Assembly: GCA_023389745.1 (NCBI GenBank)
Contig: JAEWED010000194.1
Location: forward strand, 1 to 9,697
Origin: Actinomycetes bacterium
GTDB lineage: Bacteria > Actinomycetota > Acidimicrobiia > Acidimicrobiales > Microtrichaceae
Direction of reading: 5' to 3'
DNA length: 9,697 bases
Below, in pieces: positions 1 through 4,702 of this stretch. The stretch's first letter is position 1; every line of letters begins with the position of its first letter. The notes under the pieces were generated by a model. That model worked only from the letters and a program-made list of their open reading frames with translations, was not told the origin of the DNA and did no database searches. The position numbers were made by a program, and so were the translations under genes.

Positions 1-177
1 GCCGAGTACCGCGGTCTGACGGTGCCCGAGGTGCTGCGATCGGGCGACCACGCACGCGTCGCTCGCTGGCGCAGGGCCCAGGCGCTGGCGCGGACGATCG
101 CGCGACGTCCCGACCTGATCGAGGCCCGTGGCGGGCTCAGCGCAGAGGACCGTGCGTTGCTCGACGAGTTCGGCTGA
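1..177 (+). CDS. trmD: tRNA (guanine-N1)-methyltransferase, C-terminal fragment
   Basis: The last 58 residues of an open frame that enters from the left edge and stops with TGA at 175-177. The visible part carries the C-terminal TrmD signature: a VPEVLRSGDH segment, then a WRRAQAL helix, then a T..RRPDLI segment. In TrmD this is the small helical domain that helps bind tRNA; the knotted SAM-binding domain lies outside the window. The enzyme methylates N1 of G37 in tRNAs and so prevents +1 frameshifting. The usual neighbour rplS follows 131 bp downstream, which supports the call. Here, however, a strong terminator and a likely promoter lie between the two, so they may not form one transcript. 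Only the end is seen, so length and catalytic residues cannot be judged. Confidence 0.9.
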   Translation, partial: AEYRGLTVPEVLRSGDHARVARWRRAQALARTIARRPDLIEARGGLSAEDRALLDEFG

Positions 178-198
178 CGCTCCAGCGACGGCCCGCAC

Positions 199-224
199 CG
201 GGGTGGGGGAGCGCACCCCGTTTT
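199..224 (+). terminator. Intrinsic terminator after trmD
   Basis: CGGGGTG (199-205) and CACCCCG (214-220) form a perfect 7-bp stem with an 8-nt loop, followed directly by TTTT (221-224). It starts 21 nt after the trmD stop. This is the best rho-independent terminator shape in the window, since T runs are rare in such GC-rich DNA. Confidence 0.7.
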
Positions 225-252
225 CACGACCGGGTCGGCCAGCCACTATCAT
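223..252 (+). promoter_or_regulatory. Candidate sigma-70-type promoter for rplS
   Basis: TTCACG (223-228, 4 of 6 to the -35 consensus) and TATCAT (247-252, 5 of 6 to the -10 consensus) are separated by 18 bp. A start near position 259 would give a leader of about 50 nt. The -35 begins inside the T run of the preceding terminator, so termination of trmD and initiation of rplS are packed back to back. Judged by eye only. Confidence 0.45.
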
Positions 253-268
253 CGACGAGCCGTGCATC

Positions 269-290
269 CGGTGCCGCTCCCGAGGCGCCG
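269..290 (+). promoter_or_regulatory. Leader hairpin just upstream of the rplS ribosome binding site
   Basis: CGGTGCC (269-275) pairs with GGCGCCG (284-290), one pair being a G-U, leaving an 8-nt loop. The stem ends 3 nt before the GAGGAG ribosome binding site (294-299). It could modulate L19 synthesis or simply be a GC-rich coincidence. Confidence 0.3.
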
Positions 291-308
291 TCCGAGGAGA
301 ACGTTGAC

Positions 309-653
309 ATGAAGCCCACCGACATCATCGACCAGGCCAGCCTGCGGGACGACGTCCCCGACTTCGCCGCCGGCGACAACCTGAAGGTGCACGTCAAGGT
401 CGTCGAGGGCAACAAGGAGCGCGTCCAGGTCTTCCAGGGCGACGTCATCCGTCGCCAGGGCGGCGGGATCAACGAGACCTTCACGGTCCGCAAGGTCTCC
501 TACGGCGTCGGCGTGGAGCGCACCTTCCCGGTCCACTCGCCGATCATCGACCGCATCGAGCGCGTGTCCCGTGGTGACGTGCGTCGCGCCAAGCTCTACT
601 ACCAGCGTGACCGCATCGGTAAGGCCGCGAAGATCAAGGAGAAGCGGGACTGA
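309..653 (+). CDS. rplS: 50S ribosomal protein L19 (bL19)
   Basis: A 114-residue protein, the usual length for bL19. It shows the family pattern throughout: an N-terminal helix (about 1-20), a beta-rich SH3-like core with GDNLKVHVKVVEGNKERVQ (about 22-40), VFQGDVIRRQGGGINETFTVRK (about 41-62), GVGVERTFPVHSPIIDRIE (about 66-84), then the basic C-terminal tail with RRAKLYYQRDRIGKAAKIKEK. L19 sits at the interface of the large and small ribosomal subunits. The ATG at 309 is preceded by GAGGAG at 294-299 with 9-nt spacing. It follows trmD as in most bacteria, but lepB and rnhB, which often come next in actinobacteria, are absent here. Confidence 0.97.
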   Translation: MKPTDIIDQASLRDDVPDFAAGDNLKVHVKVVEGNKERVQVFQGDVIRRQGGGINETFTVRKVSYGVGVERTFPVHSPIIDRIERVSRGDVRRAKLYYQRDRIGKAAKIKEKRD

Positions 654-669
654 ACGTCCCCCGCTCCTG

Positions 670-688
670 ACCGCCGCACACGGGCGGT
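670..688 (+). terminator. Weak hairpin after rplS
   Basis: ACCGCC (670-675) and GGCGGT (683-688) can form a 6-bp stem with a 7-nt loop, 17 nt after the rplS stop. There is no proper T tract, only TTC. It may terminate rplS transcription partly. The rest of the gap to yraN shows no gene. Confidence 0.3.
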
Positions 689-768
689 TCGGCATTCGCA
701 CTTCCCCCTCAGGTCGCTCGGCCCAACGAGCCGCGCGACAGCGCGCCCGGCGGCGTGTGGAGGTGGAC

Positions 769-1122
769 ATGGAACGTGGCTTCGACCCGCGTCGGCTCGG
801 GGCCGACGGCGAGCAGGTCGCCGCGGAGTGGTACGAGGCCAGGGGCTACACGGTCCTCGCCCGGAACTGGCGTTGCAGCGACGGTGAGCTCGACCTGATC
901 CTGGCGACGGGGTCGACCGTCGTGTTCTGCGAGGTGAAGACCCGGTCGTCGGATCGGTTCGGCACCCCGTTCGACGCGGTCGGTCCCGCCAAGCAGCGAC
1001 GGCTCAGGCGCCTGGCGGGCCGCTGGCTGCGAGAGGCAGCGCCGTTCCGCCCCACGACGCTGCGCTTCGACGTCGCCGGGGTCGTCGGGCGCCGGGTCGA
1101 CGTCATCGAATCCGCGCTCTGA
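769..1122 (+). CDS. yraN: YraN / UPF0102 nuclease-like protein
   Basis: A 117-residue protein, the normal size for the UPF0102 family. Its fold resembles the PD-(D/E)XK nucleases of the Holliday-junction-resolvase type. Visible family features are LGADGEQVAAEWYEARGYTVLARNWR (10-35), GELDLI (39-44) and FCEVKTR (53-59). The acidic residues at 40, 42 and 55 and the lysine at 57 match the expected catalytic layout. The biochemical role of the family is not settled. The ATG at 769 is chosen because GGAGG (759-763) sits 5 nt upstream; the frame stays open further upstream but that part is arginine-rich and unconserved. yraN normally lies next to comM and dprA. Here about 2 kb of other genes separate them. 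Confidence 0.9.
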   Translation: MERGFDPRRLGADGEQVAAEWYEARGYTVLARNWRCSDGELDLILATGSTVVFCEVKTRSSDRFGTPFDAVGPAKQRRLRRLAGRWLREAAPFRPTTLRFDVAGVVGRRVDVIESAL

Positions 1123-1139
1123 TCGATCGACTGGATCAG
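1119..1139. terminator. Possible hairpin between convergent yraN and the zinc-protein gene
   Basis: CTGATC (1119-1124, including the yraN stop) can pair with GATCAG (1134-1139) over a 9-nt loop. It lies in the 27-bp gap between two convergent genes, where a two-way terminator would be expected. The stem is short and lacks a T run on either strand. Confidence 0.25.
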
Positions 1140-1149
1140 CCGGACCCGA

Positions 1150-1362
1150 TCAGCGCCGTGGGCGGCGCACCAGTCGACCGTTCCAACAACCGTGGTGCCA
1201 GTGCCGGCGCAGGTCCGGGGCCTCGACGGGGACCGCGACCAGGTGGCCGGTGCCGGGAGCGATGTCGCGGTTGCACCCGGGGCACAGGTAGGCCTTGTGC
1301 GCCTCGTAGGGCTGCACACGACGGATCTCGCACTCGGCGGTGGCGGTGTAGTCGACGCTCAC
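1150..1362 (-). CDS. Small CPGC / HWH..CW putative zinc-binding protein
   Basis: A 70-residue protein on the minus strand. After a short N-terminus come CEIRRVQ (11-17), then YLCPGCNRDIAPGTGHLVAV (25-44), then RRHWHHGCW (52-60). C27, C30, H54 or H56, and C59 form a plausible zinc-ribbon ligand set. The pattern resembles a conserved actinobacterial family, often labelled hypothetical or 'ATP/GTP-binding protein', in which a CPGC knuckle is followed by RRHWHT.CW; I recognise this from memory, not a search, and the function is unknown. The GTG at 1362 is the only reasonable in-frame start near the conserved part; no clear ribosome binding site precedes it, so coupling to the small membrane gene 34 bp upstream is possible. 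It faces yraN tail to tail. Confidence 0.7.
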   Translation of the reverse strand: MSVDYTATAECEIRRVQPYEAHKAYLCPGCNRDIAPGTGHLVAVPVEAPDLRRHWHHGCWNGRLVRRPRR

Positions 1363-1396
1363 CGGGTCGACCGGCTGGGCGAGAGTCGACCGGGCA

Positions 1397-1507
1397 TCAG
1401 CCGACGACGGCCCAGACGAGCAGCCCGGCGGCGACGAGCAGTGCGGAGGCGACGAACACGTAGTCCCACGGGGAGCGGCGGTGCTGTCGTTGAGGATTGA
1501 AGCCCAC
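1397..1507 (-). CDS. Predicted 36-residue single-pass membrane protein
   Basis: A small frame starting at GTG 1507-1505, bounded by an in-frame TGA just upstream, and ending with TGA at 1399-1397. The product has a basic N-terminus (GFNPQRQHRRSP), a WDY segment, and then one hydrophobic helix (VFVASALLVAAGLLVWAVVG, residues 17-36) reaching the C-terminus, so an N-in orientation is expected. The sharp basic-then-hydrophobic layout in this frame, absent in the overlapping frames, is the evidence that it is real. It has no spaced Shine-Dalgarno sequence; a GATAAT box lies 5 nt upstream (1518-1513), which suggests a leaderless mRNA. It probably shares a transcript with the CPGC protein downstream. 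Function is unknown. Confidence 0.6.
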   Translation of the reverse strand: MGFNPQRQHRRSPWDYVFVASALLVAAGLLVWAVVG

Positions 1508-1527
1508 GCCTCATTATCGTGCGGTCG
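1508..1527. promoter_or_regulatory. 20-bp divergent intergenic region with overlapping -10 elements
   Basis: Only 20 bp separate the minus-strand GTG (1507) from the plus-strand ATG (1528). On the minus strand GATAAT (1518-1513, 5 of 6 to consensus) ends 5 nt before the GTG. On the plus strand TATCGT (1515-1520, a TANNNT box) ends 7 nt before the ATG. CATTAT (1512-1517) with TTGAGG (1490-1495) at 16-bp spacing is an alternative plus-strand reading. The opposing -10 boxes share bases, so initiation in the two directions may be mutually exclusive. Confidence 0.45.
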
Positions 1528-2322
1528 ATGAGCGACGTGCACGACGAGGCCAGCACCGACGGGAACCGCGCCGACCGGGACAGCGCTGCAGGGTCCGGGG
1601 CCGATGGGGACGGGGCCGATGGGGACGGGGCCGCACCGGTCCTGAGCGCCGAGCAGGCGAGGATCATCGGCTGCCTGCTCGAGAAGGAGCGGACGACGCC
1701 GGCGGACTACCCGATGACGGCGAACGCCATCACGCGTGCGAGCAACCAGACCACCAGCAGGTCGCCGGTGGTCAGCTACGACGAGTCGATGGTGCTGCGG
1801 GAGCTCGACGGGCTGAAGCAGGCCGGGCTGGTCCGGTTCGTGCACAGCCAGTCGAACCGCTCGACCAAGTTCCGCCACGTCGTCGACGAAGCCTGGCGCC
1901 TCGGCGACGACGAGCTCGCCGTCATCTGCCTGCTGTTGCTCCGAGGGGCGCAGACCCCGGGTGAGCTGCGGACCCGGTCGGAACGCCTGCACCCGTTCGA
2001 CTCGCCGAGCGACGTCGAGGCGACGCTGTCGGCGCTCGCGGCCCGTGACGAGCCGCTGGTGCTGCAGCTCGAGCGTGCGCCGGGACAGAAGGACCGTCGC
2101 TGGGTGCAGCTGCTGACCGGTTCGCCGAGTCCCGAGGAGCTCGCCGTGCTCGCCGAGGGACGGCCCACTGTCTCGCGGCGCACCGGGGTGGACGAGGCGC
2201 TCGTCGCCCGGGTCGACGCGCTCGAGACCGAGGTCGCCGGCCTTCGCTCGACGGTGGCGGTGCTGCGCACGGCCCTCGAGGAGCTGGCCGGTCCGCTCCC
2301 CGCACCCGGCGCCGACGGCTGA
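1528..2322 (+). CDS. yceH: YceH / UPF0502 (DUF480) winged-helix protein
   Basis: A 264-residue protein. Family signatures are LSAEQARIIGCLLEKE followed by TTPADYPMTANAI and ASNQTTSRSPV (39-81), then a second unit with CLLLLRGAQTPGELRTRSERLHPF (134-157), then a LERAPGQKDRRWVQLL segment (181-196). These are two winged-helix units; the molecular role of the family is not established. Residues 1-38 are an unconserved acidic Gly/Ala/Asp stretch that includes a 15-bp tandem repeat. Residues 222-254 look like a short coiled coil. I chose ATG 1528 over GTG 1519 because a TANNNT box ends exactly 7 nt before it, as in leaderless actinobacterial genes, and no ribosome binding site serves either start. 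It diverges from the small membrane gene and converges on the TMEM175 gene. Confidence 0.88.
   Translation: MSDVHDEASTDGNRADRDSAAGSGADGDGADGDGAAPVLSAEQARIIGCLLEKERTTPADYPMTANAITRASNQTTSRSPVVSYDESMVLRELDGLKQAGLVRFVHSQSNRSTKFRHVVDEAWRLGDDELAVICLLLLRGAQTPGELRTRSERLHPFDSPSDVEATLSALAARDEPLVLQLERAPGQKDRRWVQLLTGSPSPEELAVLAEGRPTVSRRTGVDEALVARVDALETEVAGLRSTVAVLRTALEELAGPLPAPGADG
1597..1633. repeat. 15-bp tandem repeat in the yceH N-terminal region
   Basis: The unit GGGGCCGATGGGGAC occurs at 1597-1611 and 1612-1626, with a 7-bp partial third copy at 1627-1633. It encodes Gly-Ala-Asp-Gly-Asp in frame, in a linker without family conservation, so copy changes would not break the gene. Confidence 0.85.
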
Positions 2323-2332
2323 CGGACGTCAG
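2319..2332. terminator. Hairpin spanning both convergent stop codons
   Basis: CTGAC (2319-2323) and GTCAG (2328-2332) form a stem over a GGAC loop. It includes the TGA of yceH (2320-2322) and the complement of the TMEM175 stop (2329-2331). CGG (2316-2318) and CCG (2334-2336) extend it past a one-base bulge. There is no T run, so termination is only suggested. Confidence 0.3.
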
Positions 2333-3021
2333 GCCGGCAGGGGCGTGCCGGGCGGCTCGGTCCTCCTCGTCCACCAGGACGTCGCGATCCCGATCGGGAG
2401 CCAGCTCACGAGCTGCAGCGTGGGACTGATGAAGGCGAGCGGGATCGTCACCACGAACATCACCGACGGGATGAGCGAGGCGGTGATCTCCCAACGCTGC
2501 ACGGCCGGGCTCGCGCTCCGGCGCATCAGGCCGGCCCGGTAGGCGTGGCGCAGCGACACGGTCTCGAGCCCGCTGATGATCGCCATGTTCAACGAGAAGA
2601 GCACGACCGAGATCGGGTTCTCCTCGTACGCGCCGATCAGCGAGGTCGGGAACGGCAGCAGGGCCACGAAACCGAGGTAGGTCAGGTTCAGGGTGAGCAG
2701 CCGGGAATCGACCGCCTTCAGTCGACCGAAGAACCCGTGGTGGGACTTCCAGTAGCGGGCGAGCAGCAAGAAGCCGACGAAGTACGCGACGAACTTCGGG
2801 AACAGGTCGTCCAGCGCCGCGAACATCGACGACGGCGCGTCCACCGGCGCTGCGAGGTGGTCGATGCGTAGGTCGAGCGCCAGCAACGTCATCGCGATCG
2901 CGTAGATGGCGTCCGAGAAGAAGGCGATCCGGTCGAACTCGGCCCCGTCGTCACGCTGCCAACGGTGCACGCGCCGACCCGGGCTCGAGAGCTCGCTGGG
3001 GTCCTCCGGCGTGGTCGGCAC
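2329..3021 (-). CDS. TMEM175-family (DUF1211) potassium channel
   Basis: A 230-residue membrane protein with the TMEM175 hallmark RIAFFSDAIYAIAMTLLALDLRI (31-53), an arginine followed by FSD at the start of the first helix. Further hydrophobic segments lie at about 76-90, 108-124, 137-153, 180-197 and 201-217, giving the six helices of a single bacterial repeat; such proteins assemble as tetramers and conduct potassium. The N-terminal 30 residues are polar and presumably cytoplasmic. The start is GTG at 3021-3019. It has no Shine-Dalgarno sequence, but TAGATT (3033-3028) ends exactly 6 nt upstream, which fits a leaderless transcript. It is divergent from comM and overlaps no gene. The family call is confident; ion selectivity here is inferred from the family. 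Confidence 0.9.
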   Translation of the reverse strand: MPTTPEDPSELSSPGRRVHRWQRDDGAEFDRIAFFSDAIYAIAMTLLALDLRIDHLAAPVDAPSSMFAALDDLFPKFVAYFVGFLLLARYWKSHHGFFGRLKAVDSRLLTLNLTYLGFVALLPFPTSLIGAYEENPISVVLFSLNMAIISGLETVSLRHAYRAGLMRRSASPAVQRWEITASLIPSVMFVVTIPLAFISPTLQLVSWLPIGIATSWWTRRTEPPGTPLPA

Positions 3022-3027
3022 ACGAGG

Positions 3028-3033
3028 AATCTA
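3028..3033 (-). promoter_or_regulatory. -10 box of a likely leaderless promoter for the TMEM175 gene
   Basis: On the minus strand TAGATT, a TANNNT-type -10 box, is followed by six bases and then the GTG start. This spacing places the transcription start on the start codon itself. No good -35 is visible, which is common for such actinobacterial promoters. Confidence 0.45.
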
Positions 3034-3044
3034 ACGGGACGGTC

Positions 3045-3083
3045 GTCCCCGGCGGTCCATTCACGGGGACCGGTCCCCGGCGG
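3045..3083. promoter_or_regulatory. Palindrome with overlapping direct repeats between TMEM175 and comM
   Basis: CGGGGACCGGTCCCCG at 3064-3079 is a perfect 16-bp inverted repeat with no spacer. GTCCCCGGCGG occurs twice as a direct repeat, at 3045-3055 and 3073-3083, 28 bp apart, the second copy overlapping the right half of the palindrome. In a divergent gap this could be an operator. A 16-bp perfect palindrome is notable even in GC-rich DNA, but no binding protein is recognised. The rest of the gap (3084-3193) holds a TAGCCT box (3113-3118) and nothing else clear. Confidence 0.35.
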
Positions 3084-3112
3084 CCGGAGGCCCGGGTGTC
3101 GGTGCGGCGTCC

Positions 3113-3118
3113 TAGCCT
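3113..3118 (+). promoter_or_regulatory. Possible -10 box for comM-dprA
   Basis: TAGCCT fits the TANNNT pattern of actinobacterial -10 boxes and lies 75 bp upstream of the comM start. No matching -35 is visible at 16-18 bp, so support is weak. Confidence 0.25.
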
Positions 3119-3193
3119 CGGCGCACCGGACTCCGGGCCGGGCTCGTAGCGGACTCGCTGCCTCGTCGTGACCAGGTCGTCGCAGGAGTCGTC

Positions 3194-4702
3194 GTGTTGT
3201 CCCATGTGCCGTCCGCGACCCTCCTCGGGGTGCAGGGCCATCCCGTCCGGGTCGAGGTCCACGTCTCGCGGGGTCTGCCCAGCCTGACCGTCGTCGGGTT
3301 GCCCGACGTGTCGTGCCGCGAGTCGCGTGACCGGGTCCGGGCCGCCACGCTGTCGTCGGGCCTCGAGTTCCCCCAGCAGCGTGTGGTGGTGAACCTGGCG
3401 CCGACCGATCTGCGCAAGGTCGGCTCCGGGCTCGACCTGGCGATCGCCGTGGCGCTGCTCGTCGCCAGCAAGCAGGTGCCCGCTGCTGCTGTCGAGGGAC
3501 TCGGCTTCCTCGGTGAGCTCGGGCTCGACGGCACGCTGCGGCCCGTCGTCGGTGTGCTGTCGTTGGTCGATGCCCTCGAGGGGTCGGTGCCCGTCGTGCC
3601 GGTCGGGAACGTCGAAGAGGCCCGGCTCGTGCGCGGCGACACCCTGACGGTGCGCACGTTGCGCGACCTGGTCGACGTGCTCCGTGGGGAGGGGTCCTGG
3701 GCGAGCCCGCCGCCGCCCGACGTCGTGACGCCGTGGTGCGCGCCGACCGTCGACCTGTGCGAGGTCCAGGGCCACGTGATGGCCCGTGCGGCGCTCGAGG
3801 TCGCCGCCGCCGGCGGGCACCACGTGCTGATGGTCGGCCCGCCGGGCTCGGGCAAGACGATGCTCGCGGATCGGCTGCCGACCCTGCTGCCGGACCTGAC
3901 CGAGCGCGACGCGCTCGACGTGTCGCGGGTGCACTCCGCCGCGGCGTCGTTCCGCGCGGAGTTCGGGCTGATGCACCGGCCGCCGTTGCGGGCCCCGCAC
4001 CACACGGCGTCGCTCGTCGCGTTGGTCGGCGGCGGCAGCTCGGTGATGCGGCCCGGCGAGGTCTCGCTCGCGTCGAGCGGTGTCCTGTTCCTCGACGAGC
4101 TCGGCGAGTTCCCCGCCGGCCACCTCGACGCACTGCGCCAGCCTCTCGAGTCCGGTGTCATGCGGGTGTCGCGCGCCGCGGCGAACGTCACGCTGCCGGC
4201 CCGGTTCCTGCTCGTGGCGGCGACGAACCCCTGCCCGTGCGGGGTGGGCAAGTGGGGCGAGTGCCGCTGCGCACCTGCGGCGATCGACCGGTACGCCCGG
4301 CGACTGTCCGGACCGTTGCTCGATCGGTTCGACATCCGGCTCGAGATCGACCCGCCCGATCCCGACAGCGTGCTGCACGGCGGCGCGGGCGGCGAGACGT
4401 CGGCCCAGGTCCGGTCACGGGTCGCCGCGGCACGGCGACGGGCGGCCGACCGCGGCGTCGGCTCCAACCGGGAGCTGCGGGGTCGGGCGCTGGAGCAGCA
4501 CGCGCCGCTCTCGCCCCGGGCCGAGGAGCTCCTGCGGGACCGCCTCAGGGCGGGCACGATCTCGATGCGGGGTGCACAGCGGGTGCGGGTGCTCGCGTTG
4601 ACGCTGGGCGACCTGCGCGGCGAGGACGTGCCGATCGCCGGCGACCTCGTCGCCGAGGCGCTGTCGCTGCGGGGCGGGGAGCGGCGGGTGATGGCGTCGT
4701 GA
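3194..4702 (+). CDS. comM: ComM/YifB-type AAA+ ATPase (Mg-chelatase-like)
   Basis: A 502-residue protein of the standard ComM length. In Vibrio, ComM is a hexameric helicase that drives branch migration when single-stranded DNA is integrated during natural transformation; the family is also widespread outside competent species. Domains in order are an N-terminal ChlI/Lon-like domain (about 10-140, with GLPDVSCRESRDRVRAA and NLAPTDLRKVGSGLDLAIA), the AAA+ core (about 190-400), and a C-terminal helical domain (about 405-495). Walker A is GPPGSGKT at 215-222 and Walker B VLFLDE at 297-302. A cysteine cluster at C347, C349, C357 and C359 (NPCPCG...CRC) and RYARRLSGPLLDRFDI are family marks. The start is GTG 3194, with AGGAG at 3184-3188 and 5-nt spacing. 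It overlaps dprA by GTGA, so the two are probably translationally coupled. Confidence 0.93.
   Translation: MLSHVPSATLLGVQGHPVRVEVHVSRGLPSLTVVGLPDVSCRESRDRVRAATLSSGLEFPQQRVVVNLAPTDLRKVGSGLDLAIAVALLVASKQVPAAAVEGLGFLGELGLDGTLRPVVGVLSLVDALEGSVPVVPVGNVEEARLVRGDTLTVRTLRDLVDVLRGEGSWASPPPPDVVTPWCAPTVDLCEVQGHVMARAALEVAAAGGHHVLMVGPPGSGKTMLADRLPTLLPDLTERDALDVSRVHSAAASFRAEFGLMHRPPLRAPHHTASLVALVGGGSSVMRPGEVSLASSGVLFLDELGEFPAGHLDALRQPLESGVMRVSRAAANVTLPARFLLVAATNPCPCGVGKWGECRCAPAAIDRYARRLSGPLLDRFDIRLEIDPPDPDSVLHGGAGGETSAQVRSRVAAARRRAADRGVGSNRELRGRALEQHAPLSPRAEELLRDRLRAGTISMRGAQRVRVLALTLGDLRGEDVPIAGDLVAEALSLRGGERRVMAS

Noticed and set aside
304..309. TTGACA directly before the rplS start as a -35 box
   Set aside because: It overlaps the start codon; any promoter there would begin inside the gene. 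It is a chance match.
1363..1992. The open upstream extension of the CPGC protein, giving 280 residues in total
   Set aside because: Only the last 70 residues look like a protein family; the upstream part runs through the membrane peptide in another frame and antisense through yceH, which is well supported.
3733..4698. A 5' extension of dprA inside comM
   Set aside because: The extension is Arg/Ala/Gly-rich shadow of comM; DprA similarity begins just after the GTG at 4699, which overlaps the comM stop in the usual coupled way.
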